This document shows positions 26,383-38,354 of a stretch of DNA of 64,000 nt, piece by piece. The position numbers and the translations under genes are program-made. Position 1 is the stretch's first letter, and each line of letters opens with the position of its first letter. The notes under the pieces are model-generated. The model searched no databases, was not told the DNA's origin, and saw only the letters and a list, made by a program, of their open reading frames with translations. Source of the stretch: Acidobacterium sp. S8 (GTDB lineage: Bacteria; Acidobacteriota; Terriglobia; Terriglobales; Acidobacteriaceae); the NCBI RefSeq assembly GCF_009765985.1, contig NZ_LMUM01000034.1, forward strand, positions 345,508-409,507. Direction: 5' to 3'.

Positions 26383-29184
<2,802 letters not shown>

Positions 29185-29237
29185 ACGGCTGTATCTATCC
29201 TCATGCGGCTGCATCCAATAGAGTAGATATCAACCTG

Positions 29238-30281
29238 ATGGCAGCATCTTTCACCAGTCCCGGTATACAGGAAGCGGATCGAAGCGCGCGCCTGATCGAC
29301 AAGCACGGTCGCGCCATTACTGACCTGCGGGTATCCGTGACTGACCGGTGCAATTACAAGTGCGTTTATTGCCGGACGGGAAACGACGGTGCTCAGTACG
29401 CCGAGCTTCCTCTGGATGACTATTTTCGCATTGTTCGTGTCCTGGTGAATCTGGGGATTGAAAAGGTCAGGCTGACCGGCGGCGAGCCTCTTCTACGAAG
29501 AGATTTGCCCACTCTGGTGCGAGAGCTGGCGAAGCTAAGAACCGTGGATGGCAACCATCCGCTCGATCTTGCGCTGACGACCAATGGTCATTTACTGGCA
29601 GATCTAGCGCAGCCGCTCAAGGACGCAGGACTAACCCGCGTTACGGTCAGCATGGACGCGGTGGATCCGGAAATTTTTGCTCGCATCACTCGCGTTCCCG
29701 GCAGCTTTCACAAGGTGACTGCCGGAATTCGCGCAGCGCAGCGTGCCGGCCTGGGTCCAGTCAAAGTGAACTGCGTGCTCCTGCGTGGGTTCAACGAAGA
29801 CCAGGTGGTGCCCTTCGCAAAATTTGCGCGCGACGAGGGCGTGATCGTGCGCTTTATTGAATTTATGCCGCTCGAAGAAGATCGTCTCTGGACGCCGGCT
29901 TCGGTGATTCCGGTGCATGAATTACTGGAGCGTTTGAGCACATTCCGTCCGGTTGTGCCGCTCAAGGCAAACGCGCTCAGTGAGACTGCTCGGCGCTATA
30001 CCTTCGACGATGGTGTAGGTGAGATCGGCATCATCGCGCCGGTTTCCCAGGCATTCTGTGGGCATTGCAGCCGCATCCGTCTTACCTCAGACGGGAAAAT
30101 CCGCACCTGCCTCTTTTCGCAGTTCGATCATGATCTACTTGCCCGCATGCGTCACGGCGCTACAGACGAAGAGATGGCAGAGTGGATTCGGCAGGTGGTG
30201 GAACAGAAAGAGGCACGCCATCACATTGGTGAACCGGGATTTCTGAAACCATCGCGCAGCATGGTCCATATCGGCGGATAA
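29238..30281 (+). CDS. moaA: GTP 3',8-cyclase MoaA (molybdenum cofactor)
   Basis: Radical-SAM enzyme for the first step of molybdenum cofactor synthesis, GTP to 3',8-cyclo-7,8-dihydro-GTP. 347 aa. Radical SAM cluster Cys38-x3-Cys42-x2-Cys45 (CNYKCVYC), RLTGGEPLLRRDL, and the second C-terminal cluster CGHCSRIRLTSDGKIRTC. It ends in Gly-Gly (VHIGG), the conserved C-terminal pair needed for activity in MoaA. No other moa genes are in the window. Confidence 0.95.
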   Translation: MAASFTSPGIQEADRSARLIDKHGRAITDLRVSVTDRCNYKCVYCRTGNDGAQYAELPLDDYFRIVRVLVNLGIEKVRLTGGEPLLRRDLPTLVRELAKLRTVDGNHPLDLALTTNGHLLADLAQPLKDAGLTRVTVSMDAVDPEIFARITRVPGSFHKVTAGIRAAQRAGLGPVKVNCVLLRGFNEDQVVPFAKFARDEGVIVRFIEFMPLEEDRLWTPASVIPVHELLERLSTFRPVVPLKANALSETARRYTFDDGVGEIGIIAPVSQAFCGHCSRIRLTSDGKIRTCLFSQFDHDLLARMRHGATDEEMAEWIRQVVEQKEARHHIGEPGFLKPSRSMVHIGG

Positions 30282-30292
30282 ACGTGCGAGGT

Positions 30293-30481
30293 TTATGGAT
30301 GCTTCGCAGTGGATTGTGAAGAGTGATGATGGAGCACGCCGCGCTGACAAAAGCGGTTCCCGCATATTCTGCAGCGATAAGGCCGTTGGCCTAGAAATAA
30401 TCTGGGCCAATCTTTCCATCGCGCGTGAGAACGCCGAATGGAACTCAGCTCAGAACACCAGGGACAGGAGATTTTTGACAT
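30293..30481 (-). CDS. Small zinc-ribbon protein
   Basis: 62 aa. Two Cys pairs, CPWC (6-9) and CRICGNRFC (36 onward), with RPYRCRICGNRF like the second knuckle of a zinc ribbon and a basic segment SIRRSHARW between. ATG 30481 has GGAG at a 7-base spacing. The pattern resembles small zinc-ribbon proteins that recur in Acidobacteriota. Function unknown; nucleic-acid or protein binding is likely for this fold. Its stop is 11 bp from the convergent moaA stop. Confidence 0.7.
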   Translation of the reverse strand: MSKISCPWCSELSSIRRSHARWKDWPRLFLGQRPYRCRICGNRFCQRGVLHHHSSQSTAKHP

Positions 30482-30585
30482 GAAACAACTCCAGTCTTCG
30501 GTCTAACTTTACTCTGCGATTCGTAGGCCGAAAACTGGTGCTACTGTCTCATGAAATCTGCGACGAAGCAACAGATCGTTAGTAA

Positions 30586-31128
30586 CTACACGATCGATTT
30601 GGTCATGCGCCGCACTTGAATCGATTGGTGCCCGGGCAGAGGAACATCGAAGGTGTCGAGCGCCAGATAGCCATGCGCTTCATAGAGTGGAACGCCTGGC
30701 AACGTCGCCGCCATCTCCATGCTGCGGAAGCCCGCTTCACGCGCTTCATCTTCGCAATGCAGAAGCAACGCGCGGCCTACGCCCTTTCGCGCAAAGGCGG
30801 GATGCGTAAAGAAAGCGCGGATACGCGCCGGGTCACGTGCTGGATCAAGCAGAGTGTCCTGGCGGGAATGTTCGAAATGGCTTGCGCCGTAAAGCGTGGT
30901 GCGTTTGCTCCATCCGCCGCAGCCAGCGAGTTGACTGCCCATCTCCGCTACGTAGTATGTGCCGTCTTCGATGAGTTGCATATCCACGCCAAAGACGGAT
31001 TGCGCGGCAGCCTCGATCTGCTCCGGCGTATACCAGCCTGCCTGCAGCTCGCGTACTGAGCGCTCGATCAATTCGCGTAGCGCTGGCACATCATCCAGGG
31101 TAGCCACGCGTATGTAAATGGCAGTCAT
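30586..31128 (-). CDS. GNAT-family N-acetyltransferase
   Basis: About 180 aa. Acetyl-CoA binding motif A is visible as FFTHPAFARKGVGRALLLHCEDEA (Q/R-x-x-G-x-G/A type, about 107-130), followed by AGFRSMEMAATLPGVPLYEAHGY, a usual motif B. N-terminal IRVATLDDVPALRELI is typical. Acceptor substrate unknown. ATG 31128 follows a GTG at 31131; neither has a strong ribosome-binding site. Downstream of ETF-QO on the opposite side of a short gap, same strand. Confidence 0.87.
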   Translation of the reverse strand: MTAIYIRVATLDDVPALRELIERSVRELQAGWYTPEQIEAAAQSVFGVDMQLIEDGTYYVAEMGSQLAGCGGWSKRTTLYGASHFEHSRQDTLLDPARDPARIRAFFTHPAFARKGVGRALLLHCEDEAREAGFRSMEMAATLPGVPLYEAHGYLALDTFDVPLPGHQSIQVRRMTKSIV

Positions 31129-31183
31129 CACAAGCTACTGTAGCGCAGATGGCGCCGAAGGCGTCCGCCCGTGCCGTCAGCAC

Positions 31184-32920
<1,737 letters not shown>

Positions 32921-32960
32921 AGGCGACTGATCATCTTACTAGAGATAAAGACAAAGACGC

Positions 32961-33118
32961 GTCATTCTGAGCGTAGCGAAGAATCCATAAGATGCAGACA
33001 CTACCTATACTCCATACGGCTTCTGACAAAATTGTTTTCCAGAAAAACTCGTTCTGCAAACTTAAATTTATCGCTGGAAACAGTTCACATAGATTCTTCA
33101 CTGCCCTCAGGATGACAT
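32961..33118. repeat. Two-arm inverted repeat element, GTCATTCTGA family
   Basis: Left arm GTCATTCTGAGCGTAGCGAA plus GAATCC (32961-32986). The right arm (33090-33118), read in reverse, is ATGTCATCCTGAGGGCAGTG plus AAGAATCTA. The arms flank about 100 bp of AT-richer sequence with no ORF. The layout resembles a REPIN or MITE. It sits immediately upstream of the frameshifted GIY-YIG gene and within the 32921-33545 gap that separates etfA from ETF-QO. Confidence 0.65.
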
Positions 33119-33136
33119 CCGATTAATCTCAATTCC

Positions 33137-33528
33137 ATGAGACGAGGCTGGGTATATATTCTCTGCGGTCGAACCGGGACGCTCTACACAGGAGTTACAA
33201 GTAATCTTTATAACCGAGTGCTGGAACACCGCAGCGTATCAAATCCGGCTTCGAGTCAAAATATAGTTGCAATCGTCTGGTTTATTTTGAAGAGTTCGGC
33301 GACATCACTTCGGCCATAGATCGCGAAAAGAAGATCAAAGGGTGGACCAGGGCGAAGAAGCTGGAACTGATTGAATCGAAAAATCCGGAGTGGCGTGATC
33401 TAGCGATCCATTGGGGAAGACAGATGCTGATGCCACATCAAAGTATCCACGAAGAAAACGAACGGCAGCAAGGCCGCATTCAGCTTCCCATGGATTCTTC
33501 CCCTTCACTACGTTCAGGGTCAGAATGA
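33137..33528 (+). pseudogene. GIY-YIG endonuclease-like gene, frameshifted
   Basis: Starts MRRGWVYILCGRTGTLYTGV, a clear GIY-YIG core (VYI...YTG with SNLYNRVLEH). After about codon 35 the frame loses homology. One base out of phase, from about 33241, the family's second half continues without stops: GFESKYSCNRLVYFEEFGD, then AIDREKKIKGWTRAKKLELI and NPEWRDL. The frames differ by a one-base deletion (or two-base insertion) between about 33229 and 33247. The shifted frame runs through a repeat arm to TGA 33526-33528. A sequencing error remains possible. Intact relatives are single-domain UvrC/YhbQ-like nucleases of uncertain role. Confidence 0.8.
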
Positions 33529-33530
33529 CG
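33491..33530 (-). repeat. Dispersed repeat arm overlapping GIY-YIG 3' end
   Basis: Read on the minus strand: CGTCATTCTGACCCTGAACG, then AGTGAAGGGGAAGAATCC. Same family as the arms at 32961-33118, 26334-26368 and 43350-43430. It forms the last codons of the frameshifted GIY-YIG frame and ends 15 bp before the etfA stop. Confidence 0.65.
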
Positions 33531-33545
33531 CGCCTTACGGATAGC

Positions 33546-34526
33546 TTAAGCCTTAGCCTTCTTAATCTCCTCAGTCAACGCAGGCACAATATCGAACAGA
33601 TTCCCCACCACGCCCACATCGGCAATCTCAAAGATCGGAGCCTCAGGGTCTTTGTTGATCGCCACAATCGTGCTTGAGCCCTTCATGCCGACGATGTGCT
33701 GGATCGCCCCGCTGATCCCCAGCGCGAAATAGAGCTTCGGAGCGACAGTCTGCCCGGAGCTGCCAATTTGCCTTTCTAGCGGCAGCCAGCCGTTATCGCA
33801 GATAGGCCGTGAAGCCGCCACCTCGCCGCCGAGCGCCTTGGCCAGCTCTTCGGCCAGTGCGAGGTTTTTCTGCTCCTTGATGCCGCGTCCCACAGCGACG
33901 ATGACCTCCGACTGTGAAAGATCGACCGCCTGCTTCGCTTCCTGAAAAACTTCGTGTGGCGTGACACGTGCCGGGCCATCGGCAACCGCAGCGGAAATGT
34001 TCTCGACGGTGGCCGATCCTTCCGCCTGGTCTCCGCGAAACGCGCCTATCTGGAAGGTCGCCAGCCACGGGCCGTCGGAGCCGAACGAGACATCCGCGGC
34101 AAACTTTCCCTGAAACATCTGCCGGGTAAACAGCAGCTTGCCATTCTCGTGCTTGTAGCCAATGGCGTCCGCAATGAGAGTCCGCCCTAGTGCAAGCGCC
34201 AGGCGGGGGGCAAAGTCGCGCACCTGATAGGTATGCGGAAAGAGCACCAGCTTCGGCTGCTTGTCCTGAATGAGCTGCTTCAGCGCAAAAACATAAGCGT
34301 CGGAGGTGTATGTCGCCAGCACCGGGGCCTCCAGCGCGTAGACGCGAACTACAGCTTTACCCGCCAGTTCCTGCGCGAGCGACGCGATGCCGCTGCCCGC
34401 GAGCACAACCTCGACGGTCCAGCCCATTTCTTTTGCGATAGCCTGTGCGCCCGCAATGGTTTCAAAGGAAACGCGGTTCAGCTTGCCTTCCCGCTGTTCC
34501 GCAACGACAAGAATAGTGTCTGCCAT
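33546..34526 (-). CDS. etfA: Electron transfer flavoprotein subunit alpha
   Basis: FAD-binding alpha subunit of ETF, which collects electrons from acyl-CoA and other dehydrogenases. 326 aa. N-terminal ETF domain [20 protein letters not shown], and the C-terminal FAD domain with [43 protein letters not shown] and [23 protein letters not shown]. The frame is open upstream to 34667, but that part is translated repeat sequence; ATG 34526 has GAGG five bases ahead and matches the family start. Confidence 0.95.
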   Translation of the reverse strand: MADTILVVAEQREGKLNRVSFETIAGAQAIAKEMGWTVEVVLAGSGIASLAQELAGKAVVRVYALEAPVLATYTSDAYVFALKQLIQDKQPKLVLFPHTYQVRDFAPRLALALGRTLIADAIGYKHENGKLLFTRQMFQGKFAADVSFGSDGPWLATFQIGAFRGDQAEGSATVENISAAVADGPARVTPHEVFQEAKQAVDLSQSEVIVAVGRGIKEQKNLALAEELAKALGGEVAASRPICDNGWLPLERQIGSSGQTVAPKLYFALGISGAIQHIVGMKGSSTIVAINKDPEAPIFEIADVGVVGNLFDIVPALTEEIKKAKA

Positions 34527-34587
34527 ACACACCTCAGGGGAGCCGTAGCTCCCCTTGGTCGATTCAAATCTATAGGAAAGAAAATCT

Positions 34588-34630
34588 GGGTGCCCCAATT
34601 CTTTCGCGTTTTTTTTGCGAAAGGGTGGGA
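34588..34630. repeat. Palindromic repeat, GGGTGCCCCA family (copy 1)
   Basis: Begins GGGTGCCCCAATTCTTTCGC, then a run of eight T, then GCGAAAGGGTGGGA. Self-complementary arms CTTTCGC/GCGAAAG. It shares both flanks with 62997-63036. It lies in the 112-bp gap between the small membrane protein gene and etfA, inside the etf operon, where a transcript hairpin could affect the relative output of etfB and etfA. Confidence 0.7.
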
Positions 34631-34638
34631 GACGACCC

Positions 34639-34923
34639 TTACAGGCTGGCAAACTCCGACCGGCCACGCTTCAAATACGTGCCGTACATGCCAAAAACAA
34701 CCGCCAGCACGCCGGTAAAGATGTTGTAGTAGAGCATGGGATGGACTGCGCCAGGCGAATACGTGGCGTCCTGGCCTGACCACACCGTCAGCAGAATAGC
34801 GAAGAAACCAAACTGCCCGGCAATTACCTGGAAGGTCAGCCCCCACTGGCGGCGCTTGTCCAAAGCTTCTACGTCACGGGGCGTCAGGGCGCGTTCTTCA
34901 GCAGGGATATTCGTGTTGGCCAT
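34639..34923 (-). CDS. Small two-helix membrane protein between etfB and etfA
   Basis: 94 aa. Starts MANTNIPAEERALTPRDVEA, with two membrane segments (VIAGQFGFFAILLTVWSG, about 33-50, and LYYNIFTGVLAVVFGMYGTYL, about 64-84) and a short basic tail. No family recognised. It is positioned between the two ETF subunits on the same strand (59 bp after etfB, 112 bp before etfA), suggesting a link with ETF or membrane electron transfer, but this is only context. Confidence 0.72.
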   Translation of the reverse strand: MANTNIPAEERALTPRDVEALDKRRQWGLTFQVIAGQFGFFAILLTVWSGQDATYSPGAVHPMLYYNIFTGVLAVVFGMYGTYLKRGRSEFASL

Positions 34924-34982
34924 CGTGCTCTCAATCTCCTAAAAAATAGCGTCAAAAAATGGCGAAAATTCTATGGCAACCA

Positions 34983-35753
34983 TTAAATCACGCGCGCGGT
35001 GTTTTTGAGATATTCCGTTACCTTGCGCGCCACTTCGGCAGCCGGTCCGTCGATCATTTCAGTCTTTTTCTGTTTTACCGGCACATACAGCCGCTCAATC
35101 TGCTGCAGGTTTTTGCTCAGTTTCGGCTCAACCTCTGCCCACGCAACCTTTCGGAGGGGCTTGTTCTTGGCCTGCTTGATGCCGATCAGGCTCGCGTAGC
35201 GCAGCTTATTGATGCCGCTCTGGATGGTCAGCACCGCAGGTGTCGGCAGGTCGACATACTGGTAGTGGCCGGCCTCTAATTCTCTTTTCAGGTGGAGGCC
35301 GGAATCGGTTTTTTCAATGCCGATGATGATCGTGGCATGCGGCAGCCCCAGAATTTCAGCCAGGAGAACGCCCGTCTGAGCCGCGCCAAAGTCGTCCGAT
35401 TGCAGCCCGGTGACGATGAGGTCGAAATTCTCCTCCGCCACGGCGGCAGCGATCGCCCGCGCTGTATTGGTCGAGTCCAGCTGCACAAACTTGTCGTCCT
35501 CGAGATGAATGGCCCGGTCGGCTCCCTTAGCCAGCGCCTCGCGCAGCACCTGCTGCGATCGGGCAGGCCCGGCAGTGATCACGACCACTTCGCCGCCATG
35601 TTTTTCCTTCTGACGCAGCGCTTCTTCGAGCGCGTAGGCATCCGGCTCGTTGACTTCGTAGGAGACATCCTCTCGAATCCATGTGCCGGACTCGTTCAGC
35701 TTCAGCGGAGCATCTTTTTGCGGGACCTGTTTGATGCAGACAAGAATCTTCAT
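34983..35753 (-). CDS. etfB: Electron transfer flavoprotein subunit beta
   Basis: AMP-binding beta subunit of ETF. 256 aa. MKILVCIKQVPQKDAPLKLN, NEPDAYALEEALRQKEKHGGEV, the AMP/recognition region LIVTGLQSDDFGAAQTGVLLAE and LPTPAVLTIQSGINKLRYASL (docking loop for partner dehydrogenases). First gene of the minus-strand run etfB-membrane protein-etfA, with ETF-QO further on. Divergent from the M20 peptidase gene across 78 bp. Confidence 0.95.
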   Translation of the reverse strand: MKILVCIKQVPQKDAPLKLNESGTWIREDVSYEVNEPDAYALEEALRQKEKHGGEVVVITAGPARSQQVLREALAKGADRAIHLEDDKFVQLDSTNTARAIAAAVAEENFDLIVTGLQSDDFGAAQTGVLLAEILGLPHATIIIGIEKTDSGLHLKRELEAGHYQYVDLPTPAVLTIQSGINKLRYASLIGIKQAKNKPLRKVAWAEVEPKLSKNLQQIERLYVPVKQKKTEMIDGPAAEVARKVTEYLKNTARVI

Positions 35754-35831
35754 AGGTGAACGCGCCAGTATATCGAATCAGGCAATCCACAAGCGAATCG
35801 GCTCGTATCCGATGCTATTCTCCTTGTCATC

Positions 35832-37196
35832 ATGCAAAAGAAAATACTGGCCGCCATCGGAACAATTGCGTTCGTCTCGTCGGCGACTTTCGCATTTGCG
35901 CAGCAGCTCTCCGCTCCAGAGCAGGCCATGGTCAGCTACATCAAGGCCAACGAGCAGGCTTCGAATGACCTCCTCAAACAGCTGGTTGAAATCAACAGCG
36001 GCACGCGCAATCTTGAAGGCGTCCGCACCGTCGGCAAAATCATTTCGGGCCAGCTCACAGACCTTGGCTTCAAGACTCAGTGGATACCGATGGACGAGGT
36101 CAAGCGCGCCGGTGTACTCGTAGCCGAGCACCCCTGTCCGGAGCCGGGCAAGTGCGGCAAGCGCATGCTGCTCATCGGCCACATGGACACGGTCTTCGAA
36201 AAAGACAGCCCGTTCCAGACGTATACAGTCAACGGTCACATCGCCACCGGTCCCGGCACGAATGACATGAAGGGCGGCCTCGTCATCATGCTGTACGCGC
36301 TTAAAGCGATGCAGGCCGCAAATGTCCTGAAGCAGACTGAAATCACCATCGTTCTCAGCGGCGATGAAGAAGCGCATGGCGAGCCGGCCAGCATTTCGCG
36401 CCGCGACATGATCGCCGCAGCCAAACACAGCGACGTGGCGCTCGAGTTCGAAGGTACTCCGCGTGTGGATGGCGTTTACTACGGCAGCGTGAGCCGCCGC
36501 AGCTCTATCACGTGGCATCTCAAGGCGACAGGAGAAACCGGCCACTCGTCTGGAATTTTCTCTGACAGCAAAGGTTACGGGGCCATCTACGAAGTAGCCC
36601 GCATCCTCGACACTTTCCGCACGCAGCTTCCGGAAAAATATCTGACCTATAATGTCGGTCTCGTCCTCGGCGGCACGACAGTCGATGTAGGCTCAGAGGG
36701 AATATCGGGCAGCGCTACCGGCAAAGACAACGTCATCTCGCCAACGGCATACGCCAGCGGCGATATCCGCACCATCTCCAACGACCAGAGCGACCGCGTT
36801 GAAGCAAAGATGAAAGCCATCGTCGCCCAGCATCTTCCTAAGACCAACGCAACCATCGAGTTTGGGGAAGGATATCCGGCGATGGCTCCCACGGAAGATA
36901 GCCGCGCCCTGCTGAAAATACTGAATGGCGCGAATAAGAGTCTCGGCTTCACTGAAATGCCGGAACTCGATCCGATGAAGCGCGGCGCCGGCGACATCTC
37001 TTTCGTTGCGGAATATCTACCCGGACTCGCAGGGATTGGAGCTACGGGCGACGGCGCGCATGCACCCGGCGAGACCGTCGATCTTTCGGCGCAGCCGATC
37101 AATACGGAGCGCGACGCGCTGCTCATGTATCGGCTGAGCAGAGTGGATGCGAAGGCCGATCTGAAGACACTCAAGTCAGGGAAAGAAGCAAAATAG
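35832..37196 (+). CDS. M20-family metallopeptidase (glutamate carboxypeptidase-like), exported
   Basis: 454 aa with a signal peptide ending about FAFAQQ. Zinc ligands and catalytic residues of M20 are visible: LLIGHMDTVFEKDS (His117, Asp119), TGPGTNDMKGG (Asp145), and LSGDEEAHGEP (catalytic Glu179, ligand Glu180), with a dimerisation lid in the middle and GDGAHAPGE near the C terminus. Closest in layout to carboxypeptidase G2 enzymes that remove C-terminal glutamate from folates or peptides; actual substrate unknown. The region before ATG 35832 has no strong ribosome-binding site. Confidence 0.9.
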   Translation: MQKKILAAIGTIAFVSSATFAFAQQLSAPEQAMVSYIKANEQASNDLLKQLVEINSGTRNLEGVRTVGKIISGQLTDLGFKTQWIPMDEVKRAGVLVAEHPCPEPGKCGKRMLLIGHMDTVFEKDSPFQTYTVNGHIATGPGTNDMKGGLVIMLYALKAMQAANVLKQTEITIVLSGDEEAHGEPASISRRDMIAAAKHSDVALEFEGTPRVDGVYYGSVSRRSSITWHLKATGETGHSSGIFSDSKGYGAIYEVARILDTFRTQLPEKYLTYNVGLVLGGTTVDVGSEGISGSATGKDNVISPTAYASGDIRTISNDQSDRVEAKMKAIVAQHLPKTNATIEFGEGYPAMAPTEDSRALLKILNGANKSLGFTEMPELDPMKRGAGDISFVAEYLPGLAGIGATGDGAHAPGETVDLSAQPINTERDALLMYRLSRVDAKADLKTLKSGKEAK

Positions 37197-37226
37197 CTGG
37201 GCGAAGTGAAAAGGTAGAATCGAAAT

Positions 37227-37787
37227 ATGTCAGAAGATCAGCAGTGGCCTGCCTCCCTCCTTGAGCGTGCGAAAAAAATCCGTCTCTTTCTTATGGACGT
37301 GGACGGCACGCTTACCAATGGCGGTGTGTGCCTCATCTCGTTGCCTGATGGCGGCCCTGTTTCCGAGATGAAGATTTTTAATTCGAAAGACGGCATGGGC
37401 CTGAAGCTGGCGAACACGATGGGCATCAAGACCGGATTTATTACCGGGCGCAAATCGCCAGCCGTGCAGCAGCGCGCCAAAGAGCTTACCGTCGACTATG
37501 TCTACCTCGGTCAGGCAAAAAAGGTGGCTGCGTTTGAAGAGTGCATGCAGAAGGCTGGAGTCACCGAGGAAGAAGTCGCCTACATGGGCGACGATCTTCC
37601 CGACATGCCGCTGGCCCAACGTGCCGGACTTGCTGTTGCCGTAGCCGATGCTGCGCCGGAGCTGAAAGCCGCCTGCCACTTCGTCACAATCACACGCGGC
37701 GGAGAGGGTTCAGCCCGCGAAGTGATTGAGCTGATCCTGAAGGCGCAGGGCCGCTGGGAAGAAGCGATTCCGCGAGCGCTGGCTTAG
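37227..37787 (+). CDS. kdsC: 3-deoxy-D-manno-octulosonate 8-phosphate phosphatase (KdsC-type HAD)
   Basis: Cuts phosphate from KDO-8-P to give KDO for the lipopolysaccharide inner core. 186 aa, capless HAD protein: FLMDVDGTLTNG (Asp24, Asp26), ITGRKSPAVQQRAKEL, and MGDDLPDMPLAQRAGLAVAVADAAPE. The DDxxD form with a following VADA is typical of KdsC. waaA, which uses KDO, is 6.4 kb away. Its TAG stop shares the TTAG tetranucleotide 37784-37787 with the opposing zinc-ribbon gene. Confidence 0.92.
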   Translation: MSEDQQWPASLLERAKKIRLFLMDVDGTLTNGGVCLISLPDGGPVSEMKIFNSKDGMGLKLANTMGIKTGFITGRKSPAVQQRAKELTVDYVYLGQAKKVAAFEECMQKAGVTEEEVAYMGDDLPDMPLAQRAGLAVAVADAAPELKAACHFVTITRGGEGSAREVIELILKAQGRWEEAIPRALA

Positions 37788-38065
37788 GCAGACTGCAGAA
37801 ACGCCACCGACTGAATCCCAGCGACTTCAAACCGCTTCCGGCAGCGAATATTTTTGCACGCTACCTGATCGTCTTTACGCACCATGTACGATTGCGCCTT
37901 GGCAAAGCGTGCGCGATCGCGCTCATCGGCATGACGCGGCAGCGAGGGACGCTTGCGGCGCACCAGCCACGCAAGCTGATACTCCTCTGCCTTTCCGCAA
38001 TGCGGACAGGTAAGCGTATGGGTGCGCTGCTCATTCTGCTCGTTGAAAAAATCACGTTCTTCCAT
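37784..38065 (-). CDS. Small zinc-ribbon protein
   Basis: 93 aa. Two Cys pairs: CPHCGKAEEY (20-23) and CKNIRCRKRFEV (70-75), consistent with one zinc ribbon, joined by a basic stretch LVRRKRPSLPRHADERDRAR. No named family recognised. Overlaps the kdsC stop by 4 bp in convergent orientation. The region ahead of ATG 38065 is clean and AT-rich. Confidence 0.72.
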   Translation of the reverse strand: MEERDFFNEQNEQRTHTLTCPHCGKAEEYQLAWLVRRKRPSLPRHADERDRARFAKAQSYMVRKDDQVACKNIRCRKRFEVAGIQSVAFLQSA

Positions 38066-38142
38066 AGCAAATCACCCCTATCAACTTCGAAAGTATTTCA
38101 TACTGAGGCGGTAGCTGGAAACCGCGCTGTCAAAGAGCACAC

Positions 38143-38316
38143 ATGGTAAAGAAGAAAGCTAAAAAGTTTTCAACAGTAAAGGCAGTCAAAGCCAACGCAC
38201 GCGAACGTGTTGGACAGCCCAAAGCCGAGCGCGTGATTGAAGACAAGCCGCGCGAGGAACGCCGTAAGGCCAAGCACAAGCCAACACTCAGCGAAATCAT
38301 GAACCGCGAGGAATAG
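38143..38316 (+). CDS. Small basic protein, 57 aa
   Basis: A short ORF starting MVKKKAKKFSTVKAVKANAR and ending TLSEIMNREE. Very rich in Lys and Arg in the first half, with KPREERRKAKHKP in the middle. AAGAG precedes the ATG. I do not recognise a family, but the composition and the clean intergenic position between two minus-strand genes support a real small protein, perhaps ribosome- or nucleic-acid-associated. Confidence 0.6.
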   Translation: MVKKKAKKFSTVKAVKANARERVGQPKAERVIEDKPREERRKAKHKPTLSEIMNREE

Positions 38317-38354
38317 CTATCGGCAAGCGCTCGCGGTCAGAGGTCGCTTCGGTA

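Noticed and set aside
34527-34667. Upstream extension of etfA
   Set aside because: It translates the GGGTGCCCCA repeat; the family start and a good ribosome-binding site are at 34526.
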